A stretch of DNA of 64,000 nt from contig JABCZJ010000007.1 of assembly GCA_013289715.1 (NCBI GenBank), positions 1 to 64,000 of the forward strand. Direction: 5' to 3'. Under the pieces are notes generated by a model, which was not told the DNA's origin, ran no database searches, and was given only the letters and a program-made list of their open reading frames with translations. The stretch comes from Acidobacteriota bacterium (GTDB lineage Bacteria > Acidobacteriota > Terriglobia > Acidiferrales > UBA7541). This document shows, piece by piece, positions 21,231 through 30,246 of this stretch. The stretch's first letter is position 1. Each line of letters opens with the position of its first letter. The position numbers and the translations under genes were made by a program.

Positions 21231-21287
21231 GTGGCCGGGACTGTCTTTTCGGGCGGACTATCATAATCCAATCGGGCGAATTCTAAT
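21231..21287 (-). promoter_or_regulatory. Upstream region of the DUF305 gene, near-duplicate of 15645-15701
   Basis: On the minus strand it reads TTGGATTATGATAG followed by TCCGCCCGAAAAG; TATGAT (21260-21265 on the plus strand) is the likely -10. TTAGAA lies 15 bases upstream. Matches the glpX upstream region at about 44 of 57 positions with no gap. Confidence 0.55.
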
Positions 21288-21305
21288 GACGGGAATCACC
21301 ACGCT

Positions 21306-22589
21306 TCATGGCAGCGGCTGAATCTTCGCGTTCACCAGAAAAGGATCGTCGAACTCCGTCATCTCGCCAGCTTTCTTTCCGGCCACTGGCTGCAAACGCG
21401 CCGCGAGCGGCTTGTGCCATTTCACCGAAAGGCTGGCGATGTCGCCGAGGATGCGCTCCAGCTGTTCCGGCCTCACATCGCCCGGCAGCGGGATCGTATC
21501 CAGTCCCGTGCCGCAGACCGCCGAGTAGGAGAGCAGGGCATCCATCGAGAGGCGCCCTTCGCTCCAGCGTTGCGCGAGCACCGTATCTTCCTGTATCGGC
21601 AGCATCAATCCCGAATAGCCCGCCTGCTTCACCGGAATCGCTTTCAGCGCCCGCGTGATGATCGCGGTCGCGCTAAGCGTTCCACTGGAACCCATCGGCG
21701 CGCCGAGGAAATTTTCAATCGCGCCGCCGATGGAAACGTCCATGAGCGGCGCAGGCGATAGGTCCAGCCCGCCATATTTCCAGCCGCTGGAATTGCTGAT
21801 TTCAGTTGCCGCCTTTTCGATCTGCGCGGCAAAAATGCCAAGCGTACTTTTCAGTCGCTCTTCGGCCTCGCTCGGAGATTTCGTCGAAGCGAAAACTTCG
21901 CTCACTACATTTGCAGATTGCAGGCCGACGGCGAATTGCTTCCCGTCGCCAGTGAAATATGACGCCGGATAAAAAGGCGTGCCGGAGGGAACCAGCGAAG
22001 CCGCCGTAAAACTGAAATTCCCCTGGCTATGCAGCGTGTTCGCTTCCAAATATTTAATGACGCCGGCGGCGGCACGAATGGACTTCCAGTGAATTCCATC
22101 TTCTCCGGCAATGAATAGAGAAGCTTCCAAAGTTTTTGAATTCGCGATGATTTTTCCGAGCAGCTCCGCTTCGTGCGGATCGTCCCCATCGCCCATCATC
22201 GCAGGGCCAATCGCAGCGTCGAAACCTTCCTTCACCGCAAGCGCGTCGTAGTCGCGGAAGAACGCCAGTACCTGCTCGTCCGCCAAGCCACGCGTGTATT
22301 CTGGAAACGGCTGCGTAGTGATGCGAATGGTCTGAACTTCGTAACCGGATTTTTCGAACGCAGCTTTGGCCTGGCGCAAAAATTTCAGCGTCTCCCGAAT
22401 TTGTTCCTGGTAATGCGCACGGTCCAAACGCACAAACGCAGTAATCGCGCGCACTTTCGGCTTCGACCGAACGTCCGCCGCGCTCGAGGGGAACGCGACG
22501 GAAGCTATTCCAAGCAACGCCAGAGCCACAGCGCAAATCGCCGCGGCCATCAGTGCTGTAAGGCCGCGAACTTTACGCGCGCGCCTCAC
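21306..22589 (-). CDS. DUF711 family protein with N-terminal membrane or signal segment
   Basis: 427 residues from a GTG that overlaps the gcdH stop (GTGA). Residues 10-35 are hydrophobic (LTALMAAAICAVALALLGIA), unlike most DUF711 members, which are cytosolic, so this copy is probably exported. Family landmarks: RITTQPFPEYTRG, GPAMMGDGDDPHEAELL, VVSEVFASTKSPSEAEERL, then GLDLSPAPLMDVSIGGAIE and the C-terminal GYSGLMLPIQEDTVLAQRW. DUF711 relates to glycyl-radical/PFL-like folds. Its function is unknown and the signal is odd. Confidence 0.88.
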   Translation of the reverse strand: MRRARKVRGLTALMAAAICAVALALLGIASVAFPSSAADVRSKPKVRAITAFVRLDRAHYQEQIRETLKFLRQAKAAFEKSGYEVQTIRITTQPFPEYTRGLADEQVLAFFRDYDALAVKEGFDAAIGPAMMGDGDDPHEAELLGKIIANSKTLEASLFIAGEDGIHWKSIRAAAGVIKYLEANTLHSQGNFSFTAASLVPSGTPFYPASYFTGDGKQFAVGLQSANVVSEVFASTKSPSEAEERLKSTLGIFAAQIEKAATEISNSSGWKYGGLDLSPAPLMDVSIGGAIENFLGAPMGSSGTLSATAIITRALKAIPVKQAGYSGLMLPIQEDTVLAQRWSEGRLSMDALLSYSAVCGTGLDTIPLPGDVRPEQLERILGDIASLSVKWHKPLAARLQPVAGKKAGEMTEFDDPFLVNAKIQPLP

Positions 22590-23758
22590 GAAAACGCCGC
22601 GATTCCGGTGATGCGTTCCCCGATGATCAATTTATGTATGTCGTGCGTGCCCTCATAGGTAAACACCGACTCCAGGTTGTTCATGTGCCGCATCACGCAG
22701 TAGTCGTCCACGATGCCGTTCGCGCCTAGAATTTCCCGTGCCCTGCGCGCCGTCTCGCGCGCCATCCACACATTATTCATCTTTAGCATCGAAATGTGCG
22801 AAGGATGCACGCGCCCCGCATCCTTCAGCCGCCCCACCTGCAGCGCCAGAAATTGCGCCTTGGTGATTTCCGTAATCATCCACACCAATTTTTCCTGCAC
22901 CAGTTGATGCGAAGCAATCGGTTTGTTGTCGAATTGCTTGCGCTGCTTCGCGTAATTCAGTGCCGTATCGTAACAAGCCATGGCCGCTCCGATGCCGCCC
23001 CAGCCGATGCCGTAGCGCGCCTGATTCAGGCAGGAAAGCGGCCCCTTCAATCCCGCAACGCCCGGCAGCAAGTTTGACGCCGGAATTTTGCAGTCCGTCA
23101 TCGCCAAGCCCGAAGTCACCGAAGCGCGCAGCGAATATTTTCCGTGCACGTCCCAGGCCTTGTACCCGGGCATGCCTTTTTCCACCAGGAATCCGCGGAT
23201 CACCTCGTCCTCGCACTTCGCCCAAATCACCGCCACGTCCGCAATCGACCCGCTGGTGATCCACATTTTTTCGCCGTTCAAAATGTAGTCGCCGCCCTTC
23301 TTCACCGCGCGCGTCAACATCCCGCCCGGATTCGATCCGAATTGCGGCTCGGTAAGTCCGAAGCACCCGATCGCTTTCCCCTGTTGCAACAGCGGCAGCC
23401 ATTTATCTTTCTGCGTGTCCGACCCGAACGCGTGAATCGGATACATCACCAGCGCCGATTGCACCGAAACAAAACTGCGCAGCCCTGAATCGCCGCGCTC
23501 CAGTTCCTGCGTCACCAGGCCGTATTCCACGTTGGACATTCCCGCGCATCCGTAACCCTTCAGGCTCGCGCCGAAAAGGCCCAGCTCCGCCATCTGCGGC
23601 ACCAGCTGCACCGGAAATTTTCCTTCGCGGTTGTATTCCTCGATGATCGGCATGATTTCCGCATCCACAAACTGCCGCGCCGTACGGCGCGCCAGCTTCT
23701 CTTCGTCGCTCAGTAGGGAATCGAAGTCGAGGTAATCAACCCCGGGAAACGATGGCAT
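22586..23758 (-). CDS. gcdH: Glutaryl-CoA dehydrogenase (acyl-CoA dehydrogenase family)
   Basis: FAD enzyme that oxidises and decarboxylates glutaryl-CoA to crotonyl-CoA in lysine/tryptophan breakdown. 390 residues. Family marks: RSFVSVQSALVMYPIHAFGS, the flavin loop IGCFGLTEPQFGSNP, WITSGSIADVAVIWAK, and the catalytic base E369 in TYEGTHDIHKL. The overall pattern matches glutaryl-CoA dehydrogenases better than short-chain dehydrogenases. No other lysine-catabolic gene is adjacent. It overlaps the DUF711 gene by four bases. Confidence 0.92.
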   Translation of the reverse strand: MPSFPGVDYLDFDSLLSDEEKLARRTARQFVDAEIMPIIEEYNREGKFPVQLVPQMAELGLFGASLKGYGCAGMSNVEYGLVTQELERGDSGLRSFVSVQSALVMYPIHAFGSDTQKDKWLPLLQQGKAIGCFGLTEPQFGSNPGGMLTRAVKKGGDYILNGEKMWITSGSIADVAVIWAKCEDEVIRGFLVEKGMPGYKAWDVHGKYSLRASVTSGLAMTDCKIPASNLLPGVAGLKGPLSCLNQARYGIGWGGIGAAMACYDTALNYAKQRKQFDNKPIASHQLVQEKLVWMITEITKAQFLALQVGRLKDAGRVHPSHISMLKMNNVWMARETARRAREILGANGIVDDYCVMRHMNNLESVFTYEGTHDIHKLIIGERITGIAAFS

Positions 23759-23918
23759 GAAATATCTCCTCGAAAATGGGTCGCGCGCATTTGCAGGCGA
23801 TCATTTGAGCCGCAACCCAAATCGCGATTGTATCGAATTCGCGGTGCCCTGCGCCACTAAGTGCCAGCAAGCGTAGTGGGTCCGTTTCCGGTTAGACGAC
23901 ATCAGGGGTGGTGCTCAT

Positions 23919-24740
23919 TTATCGCAACGATTCTACAAAGTGCTCTGCAGCGTCCGAGGCGGGGGACTGGCAAATTTCAGAATGCTGTGCGCCCGGTACT
24001 TCCACATATTCCTTTTGCGTCGCTCGAGACGCAGCGAGAACTGCTCGGCCTTGATCAACGGGAACCACATCATCCAATTCTCCTTGAATGATGAGGAGCG
24101 GGCTGCTGACGTCACGAATCGCGGCGGCGTTTTCGTAAACCTGCGTAACATCCGGATCCGCCTTCATCTTCAGCAATCCGCGTCCGTACCACGGGAGATC
24201 ATGTTTTGAAGACCATCGCATCATGTCGTCGGTATTTGCTAGAGGAGCCTGCAGCATCAATCCCGCGACGTGCCGATTCGCCGCCACGTGGATCGCCACA
24301 CTCGTGCCGATCGACCAACCATAGGAGATGATAGCCGTCGTCGTACTCGGCGCAAATCGTCGTTTCACATGGTCGAATTCCTGCAACGCCGAGGACTGGA
24401 TCGTCGGAATTCCGATGGAACCGCCGCTGAAGCCGTAGCCAGGACAGTCAAAGCAGACAGCGTTAACATGGAGCGTGTCACTCAGCCATGCAAGTCGCTT
24501 CGCTTGGTGCGCCAGATCCTCGTTGCTGCCATAAAAAAACAGCACGAACGGCGCATCACTTCTGTCGCTTTGATAAAGCCATCCGCGCAGCTTCGTGCCT
24601 TCTGTCGTTTGAAATTCCAAGGATTCTCGTCGGGGAACTACTTCACTCCATTTGCTCGGAGCCGGCGGCTTGGGAGGCTGGAAGACATCTTTTGCGTGTA
24701 ACGTGTAGCCTATCCCAAGCGCCAATAATATTGCGAACAT
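23919..24740 (-). CDS. Alpha/beta serine hydrolase, ABHD13-like
   Basis: 273 residues from ATG at 24740, with GAGGTC eight bases upstream; the frame could extend to 24824 but without a ribosome site. The N terminus is hydrophobic (MFAILLALGIGYTLHAKD), giving a signal or anchor. Triad: Ser in YGWSIGTSVA, Asp in IQGELDDVVPV and His in GAQHSEI. VLFFYGSNEDLAHQAKRL is the oxyanion region. The pattern is that of membrane-associated esterases of the BEM46/ABHD13 type. Substrate unknown. Confidence 0.88.
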   Translation of the reverse strand: MFAILLALGIGYTLHAKDVFQPPKPPAPSKWSEVVPRRESLEFQTTEGTKLRGWLYQSDRSDAPFVLFFYGSNEDLAHQAKRLAWLSDTLHVNAVCFDCPGYGFSGGSIGIPTIQSSALQEFDHVKRRFAPSTTTAIISYGWSIGTSVAIHVAANRHVAGLMLQAPLANTDDMMRWSSKHDLPWYGRGLLKMKADPDVTQVYENAAAIRDVSSPLLIIQGELDDVVPVDQGRAVLAASRATQKEYVEVPGAQHSEICQSPASDAAEHFVESLR

Positions 24741-25249
24741 GGAATGACCTCGGGACGGGGGCGGTGTAGCTGATCCTGTCGCCCAATTATACGTGCAAAA
24801 CAGCCCGCAGTTCCGATTGGTCATTCATTTCGGCGATACCCGGGCGCCATCTCGCTAACGCCCTAAAAGAAGATCATGCTTCCGCGTAGTCGGCAATTCG
24901 AAACGAATGTCCAAGTCGCGAGGGACACATTTTTCGGGAACTGATCCAGATCTCTTCCCAATATTTCGGCACGCAGTATTTCCGGCGCAGGATGCCCCTG
25001 CGCCGCACCCGCTTCTCCGAACTTTCGCCGTCCCCTCCGATCGCCATCGTCCAGTGACCGCTTCCAAATTCGTTGCGTCCGGCCTCGCGGAAGCGTAGGA
25101 TGCATCAACCGAAGGTCGAAGCCCCAGCCAAGCATCGACCTAGATTTCGACGTCGCTCTTACGCCGGAACGAAGCGCGCCTCGCAATCCGCTCCGGTCAA
25201 TTAAACCGGTTGTTGCATGTCTCGAAAGTGGTTGGGGTGGGTGCCAGCG
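24741..25249. other. 509-bp gap without a gene
   Basis: No frame here has a ribosome site or a recognisable motif; a 165-codon minus-strand frame (24863-25360) is Arg/Gly-rich and runs into the next gene. A perfect hairpin, GGCGCAGG (24984-24991) / CCTGCGCC (24997-25004), stands in the middle. Confidence 0.45.
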
Positions 25250-28200
25250 ATGAAACGTCCCCTGCGTCTTTCGGCCCTGTTGGCGGTTGTGGCGTTCGTT
25301 TGTGCCGCTTTTGCCCCTCGAGTTCGCAGCGCTCGTCCTCCCGGTCCACCCGCAGCTCAAGAGCGCATCGTCACATCCGAACCAGCCACAGCTACGATTC
25401 CAGGTCCGCTCCGTTCATTTTTGCGTATCGCCGGAATCAGCCAGAAAGCCAGCGCCGAAGAAGTGATGCCCCTGCTCTCCCGTAACGTATTTCTGATCGG
25501 CTATCAGGGCACCGGCTTGGGCAGCCGCGCCACCGAATTTCTGATTCTGCTCCGACGATACGTGCAGCAGGCCAGGGAACTCTCCGACTTAGCAGGGAAG
25601 GACGGCGTGATTCGCGTCACGGGCTGCGCTGACTCTAAGCCGCTGCTCGACATCCTCGGCTACCGCGTGACCACGGACTGCGGAAAGAGCAGCGCCTACG
25701 TCGCCACCGCGGACCCGCGCAGAGCATTCATTACGATTGACTCCGGTTTCCCCCTGCCCGAACTCGAGGCCACACTGCAGGGCGGCAAGCCGTTCTCCTA
25801 TGCGTACCCCAATTCTCAAGTGCCCATCGGTCTCACCGAACGACAATGGGTCGAAGCAAGCACCGAGGGCGGGCACGACAAAGATCGGCCATTAATTGAC
25901 GCGCTGCTGCACGATCAGTCCCTCGCACGTCTCTACTACGCCTGGGCTCACGTGGATCCGGAAACCCAGGCCGCGCTGCTGCGTTCGCCGGGCCTGAAAC
26001 GATTCGTCTCGCTTGCCGCGCCCTTGGATTTTTACGGTAGTTACATTCGCATCGAATCGGGCCGCGTAATCGTGCCCGGCGGCACCGCTGCCGAGCCTGC
26101 GTGGAAGGATTTGGTGGGCGCAAACCCGCACTCCACGAGTGAATTTGTCCCCAAGCTTCTCTCGAAGGACAATGGCTGGCTCGCCGCTTATTTTGACTCG
26201 CTCTCGCGCATCCCACCCGAACAGCAAGCGCACTTCGTCGAACCTGCACGCATGCGCCACTGCTACGAGGCGCTCCGTGGAAAGACGGTTTCCCCCAGCG
26301 CGATGTCTTCGGTCTTTCGCCCGGACCCAACTCTCCTGCTTCTGACCACGCGCATGCAGTGGGAGCCCAACGGCGATCCGCACGTGCCCGGAAGCCTCCA
26401 AGCGTGGAAGAACATCTTGCGGCAGAAGGCCAATGCCGAACTCGCGCGCAATTGGAATATAGAGACCAGAGGATTGAACAATCCGGACGCCTTGCTGGAA
26501 ACCATGTTCGCCCTCTCTCGCGTGGGAATGGAAGGCACTCCGGCGGAAGCCTATCTCGTGCTGAGCGAAATTGACGCCAGGCGTCCGGCAGGGCATCGCT
26601 TGAGCGGTCCCACGGTCGAACTGATGGCCAGCAAGTTCCAGCAATTTCGCAATCAGTATTCGATGTTTTCCGAGTTTCCTGAACTGAGCGATGCGTCCAT
26701 CGCCGCGTTTCTAACCACAGCCGAGGCGCTCAATAAGGTTTCCGACCACACCCTGCGCGGGAATGCCATGGGCATCTTTGAAGCGAACGTCACGCTGTGG
26801 CAAATAATGGCTCGCCAGGGCGAGATTCCCGTAAGCGCGCGCGACGAATCCTGGCAGGGAATGATCAAGCCGTTTTCCCATTTCTCTTCCTCCGCCCAAC
26901 TCTTCGATGCCGGGCGCACCTCACTGGCGCATCTCCTGCGCGCAGCCACCGGCAATCCCAAAGCCTCGCAGGACGAAATCGTTGACTTGATCGCGGGTCC
27001 TCGCCAAACAAATTCCGAAGGCCAGCGCATTCACCGCGAAATGGCGGAGCGCATTCGCGCCGTGCTGGACGATCAGCGCCTGGTTTCGCTCGATACTCTG
27101 CTGGCGCTGGGGGACGGCCTCACGCCCACGCCGCAAGGGACTCCCGCGGGCGATATGCTTCTGCCGCTCGCCGAGCAACTTGGCGAATTCCAAATGCCGC
27201 GCCCGATTTTTACCAACAGTGAGAGAACGACTTTCACCGCCGGCTCCTACAACAACCACCACACCGATTTGGAAATGCGCACGGACATTGCCAAAGTGCT
27301 GAAGTCCAAGGCTACCGGAGTGGAATTAGAACAAGCCAAGGGTCAACTCGTTCCGTTTTTCCGCGACACGCTCGTCGGTTTCAGCTACGCCTATTACGAA
27401 CCGCCGGGCGCCCAGGCTCTGCACAACAACCCGCTGCTGATCCGCTCGCACGATTTCTCCGGCGACACCGTCATGGGCACGGAAGAATCGCTCTGGCAAA
27501 CTCCCCGCCTCTTTGGCGCGGGCTCTCCCGCGGGCGGAGGCGCGCATCTGGTGGGCTCGCTGGCAGATTTGCCCTACGTGCTGGCGCAAATGGAAGAGGA
27601 TTTTATCGCTCCGGAAAACGTCCAGGCGCTGATTTGGACGGACCTGGTGCCTTCGGTTTTGACCAACGCCGTCCTGCCGCGTTGGTGGAACGTCAGCCGC
27701 AACGAACTCCACGCCGTCGCGCTCTATCAACGCGCCGGAGACGAAATGCTCGCGGCGTGCGCGCAAAATGAAGCATTGCGTGCGAAAGTCACCAGCATTC
27801 TTTCCGACCGCATGATTCCGCAGAGAGCCGCGCAGCTCGAAGCCACGCTGCGCGCCGGACGCGCGGCCGAAGTCTCATCGCAGGTCACGCCCGCGGATAC
27901 GTTCTATCTCACTGCTGAATTTCGCCGTAGATTTCCGGACGACACCAGTTCGTGGGGAATGGCGGGGCACGAATTGCAAGATTTGTCGCAGCAGGATCCA
28001 GCGGAACTTACCTGGACGCGCCTGTCCCAGGATTTCGGGGTTCCTCATCCCGTGCTCGCGCGCTCCTATGCGCGTGAATTGTTGAACGTCAGGCCATTCC
28101 CCATGTTCCAGGGCTATTCCAGCCGCTTGCTGGCCGAAACATGGGACTCGACGAATCTGTATTGGGCGCGCCTGGCTGACGAGATGGGTTATCCGCCGGT

Positions 28201-28372
28201 AACGCTGAATCGCCTGGCGCCCGAACTGACCGGCCGCATGGTCGCGAAGATTTTTGCCACCGACTTGAACGATTGGCCCGCAATTCTGCGTGCCATGCGC
28301 GAAACCGGTGAAGAATTTCGCCAGGGCAAAGTCACTTCGCTGCCCGCGAGTTTCGGCAGTCCTCAGCCCTAG
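25250..28372 (+). CDS. Large exported protein of unknown function (1,040 residues)
   Basis: I do not recognise this protein. From ATG at 25250 (an alternative 11 codons upstream is less likely) it opens with a signal peptide (LRLSALLAVVAFVCAAFAPRVRSA). A Pro-rich linker follows, and then about 980 residues of mostly helical sequence with no repeat unit, cysteine pair or catalytic signature that I can name. Notable segments: VFLIGYQGTGLGSRATEFLI (about 80), EMRTDIAKVLKSKATGVELE (about 680), SYAYYEPPGAQALHNNPLLI (about 710) and GMAGHELQDLSQQDPAELTW (about 905). It lies 85 bases before the VWA gene on the same strand. Possibly a lineage-specific surface protein. Confidence 0.85.
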   Translation: MKRPLRLSALLAVVAFVCAAFAPRVRSARPPGPPAAQERIVTSEPATATIPGPLRSFLRIAGISQKASAEEVMPLLSRNVFLIGYQGTGLGSRATEFLILLRRYVQQARELSDLAGKDGVIRVTGCADSKPLLDILGYRVTTDCGKSSAYVATADPRRAFITIDSGFPLPELEATLQGGKPFSYAYPNSQVPIGLTERQWVEASTEGGHDKDRPLIDALLHDQSLARLYYAWAHVDPETQAALLRSPGLKRFVSLAAPLDFYGSYIRIESGRVIVPGGTAAEPAWKDLVGANPHSTSEFVPKLLSKDNGWLAAYFDSLSRIPPEQQAHFVEPARMRHCYEALRGKTVSPSAMSSVFRPDPTLLLLTTRMQWEPNGDPHVPGSLQAWKNILRQKANAELARNWNIETRGLNNPDALLETMFALSRVGMEGTPAEAYLVLSEIDARRPAGHRLSGPTVELMASKFQQFRNQYSMFSEFPELSDASIAAFLTTAEALNKVSDHTLRGNAMGIFEANVTLWQIMARQGEIPVSARDESWQGMIKPFSHFSSSAQLFDAGRTSLAHLLRAATGNPKASQDEIVDLIAGPRQTNSEGQRIHREMAERIRAVLDDQRLVSLDTLLALGDGLTPTPQGTPAGDMLLPLAEQLGEFQMPRPIFTNSERTTFTAGSYNNHHTDLEMRTDIAKVLKSKATGVELEQAKGQLVPFFRDTLVGFSYAYYEPPGAQALHNNPLLIRSHDFSGDTVMGTEESLWQTPRLFGAGSPAGGGAHLVGSLADLPYVLAQMEEDFIAPENVQALIWTDLVPSVLTNAVLPRWWNVSRNELHAVALYQRAGDEMLAACAQNEALRAKVTSILSDRMIPQRAAQLEATLRAGRAAEVSSQVTPADTFYLTAEFRRRFPDDTSSWGMAGHELQDLSQQDPAELTWTRLSQDFGVPHPVLARSYARELLNVRPFPMFQGYSSRLLAETWDSTNLYWARLADEMGYPPVTLNRLAPELTGRMVAKIFATDLNDWPAILRAMRETGEEFRQGKVTSLPASFGSPQP

Positions 28373-28457
28373 AGACTTTGTGGCTACGCCGCGGTGATTC
28401 AATACGCGCCCGGCCAGCCCTGCGAACGTTTAGTAACAGACAACATCGAGGCCCGTC

Positions 28458-29537
28458 ATGCTCAAAAGACTCGCAGTAGCGCTCGTTCTCTTCGCAGCTC
28501 TTTCGGTTTTCGTCGGCCCCTCTCCCGTCGCGCAGGAAAGCGGCCCGCCGCGCATCAACGTCACCGTGGATTTAGTGCAACTGAACGTCGCGGTAACTGA
28601 CAACAAGGGGAAGTACGTCACCGGTCTGCATCCGCAGGACTTCATCGTCACCGAGGACGGCATTCCCGAAGACATCGCCACGTATGGAGAAGGCAACGTA
28701 TCCGCCCGCGCAATTCCGGCCAAGGCTCCGTCTGGTGCCGCCTCGCCCGACGCCTCCGCTGGCCAACCAAGCGACCCGAGCTCGAGCCTGTCTGGCAGTG
28801 AGCTTACCTCTCTGGTAGAGGGCGCCAACGTGTTCGTGCTCTTCGACACCAGCAACTATATGTACCGCGGCTTCGTATTCGCGCAGGACGCGATCGCCGA
28901 TTTCGTCCGCTCACTCGAAGGCGCCGACAAAGTAGCCTTCTATTCCTACAGCCGCGACCTTTCCCGCGCCTCGCTGCTCACCGCCGACCGTACGCAGGTT
29001 CTGCGCGCCGCACGCACTACCGTCGCCGGAGACGATGCCGCGCTCTACAATTGCCTGTTACTCACCGTGCAGGACGCCGCGCACTTCACCGGACGAAAAG
29101 TCATCGTGGTCTTCTCCAACGGCCCCGACAACTACAGCATGGTCCCGCCCGAGGACGTCGCCGAGCTGGCGCAATCCACCGGAACGACCATCTATATGGT
29201 AAGCACTCAGGAAGCCCACCTCGAGCCCATCTCCAACGCCGTATTTCAACGCATGACCGCCGCCACCGGCGGCAAAGTCTATTTCGCCAAAAACTGGAAG
29301 GACGAACAAAACGCCTTCGCTTCCATCCGCGACGACCTAGCGCACCTATATTCGCTGAGTTACTACCCCAAGCCCAATAGCAACCGCGGCTGGCGCACCA
29401 TCACCGTAAAACTCGCAAGCGACCAGCACAAGCACTATCACATTCGCACGCGCGACGGCTATCGCCTGCAACGCTCCCGCTTCTCCGCGGAATACGTTCC
29501 GCCCACTCCGCCCGCGGCCAGCGCCAAATTGCCGTAG
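28458..29537 (+). CDS. Exported VWA-domain protein, acidobacterial type
   Basis: 359 residues. A signal peptide (LAVALVLFAALSVFVG) is followed by the beta segment INVTVDLVQLNVAVTDNKGK and VTGLHPQDFIVTEDGIPE, a combination that typifies the acidobacterial VWFA-related family. The von Willebrand A fold runs from about residue 122: the metal site is FVLFDTSNYMY (D130; a Tyr stands where the second Ser of DxSxS is usual), then KVIVVFSNGPDNYSM and LYSLSYYPKPNSNRGWRTI. These proteins abound in Acidobacteria, and roles in adhesion or complex assembly are conjectural. Confidence 0.93.
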   Translation: MLKRLAVALVLFAALSVFVGPSPVAQESGPPRINVTVDLVQLNVAVTDNKGKYVTGLHPQDFIVTEDGIPEDIATYGEGNVSARAIPAKAPSGAASPDASAGQPSDPSSSLSGSELTSLVEGANVFVLFDTSNYMYRGFVFAQDAIADFVRSLEGADKVAFYSYSRDLSRASLLTADRTQVLRAARTTVAGDDAALYNCLLLTVQDAAHFTGRKVIVVFSNGPDNYSMVPPEDVAELAQSTGTTIYMVSTQEAHLEPISNAVFQRMTAATGGKVYFAKNWKDEQNAFASIRDDLAHLYSLSYYPKPNSNRGWRTITVKLASDQHKHYHIRTRDGYRLQRSRFSAEYVPPTPPAASAKLP

Positions 29538-29611
29538 CCCGCGCGCCGATTCGATGAACTTTTCTTTACCCGCTGCCGCGCGGGAAAACTTGTAGTATCG
29601 TATCTAGCTTC

Positions 29612-30154
29612 ATGGACCAGACGCAGACCAACCAACGCGCCGCGCTAGGCTCGATTGTCATCGTGAGCGCTGCAGCAATATCCTTTCTTCTTTGGCTGCT
29701 GTACTTGCACCATGCGCCCACGCAGTTCGCAGGCAGATTTGTTTTCCTGCCGGCGCTGAATGCCGTTCTGAACGGACTCAGCGCCATCGCCCTGTGCACC
29801 GGCCTCTACTTCATAAGAAAACGCGACCGCAAAGCACATCGCGCCAGCATGCTGCTCGCCTTCGGTTTTTCGTCGCTGTTTCTGGTCAGCTACATCGTGA
29901 ACCACGCGCTGCACGGCGACACGCGTTTTCCACTAGGCCACGCAACCATGCGCGCGATCTATCTCGTGATTCTCGCCAGCCACATAACTCTCTCGATCGT
30001 AGCGCTGCCTCTGGTGCTCATCACCTTTTTCTTTTCACTCAGCGGCCGCTTCCCGCAGCACAAACGCATCGCGCGCTACACGTTTCCCATCTGGCTGTAC
30101 GTCTCGGTCACCGGCGTCGTCGTTTTCGCGCTCCTCCAGGCTTACGCGTACTAG
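29612..30154 (+). CDS. DUF420 integral membrane protein
   Basis: 180 residues with about five membrane helices. Family marks: FVFLPALNAVLNGLSAIAL, YFIRKRDRKAHRASM, FLVSYIVNHALHGDTRF and the C-terminal WLYVSVTGVVVFALL. Conserved histidines (HRAS, NHALHG, SHIT, HKR) are those of DUF420 proteins. Firmicute members (CtaM/YozB) are needed for haem-copper oxidase maturation; no oxidase gene is nearby, so that role is only suggested. Confidence 0.9.
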   Translation: MDQTQTNQRAALGSIVIVSAAAISFLLWLLYLHHAPTQFAGRFVFLPALNAVLNGLSAIALCTGLYFIRKRDRKAHRASMLLAFGFSSLFLVSYIVNHALHGDTRFPLGHATMRAIYLVILASHITLSIVALPLVLITFFFSLSGRFPQHKRIARYTFPIWLYVSVTGVVVFALLQAYAY

Positions 30155-30246
30155 TCCGGCATGCACCCTGAGAGGTCCGCCGTGTCGCGCAGACCGTGGT
30201 GTATACTCCCGCGCAAAGGAGCTGCGCGCGCCATGGGAGGCAAGCG

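Noticed and set aside
24863..25360. 165-codon minus-strand frame before the large orphan
   Set aside because: Arg/Gly-rich, no start signal, overlaps the start of the orphan gene.
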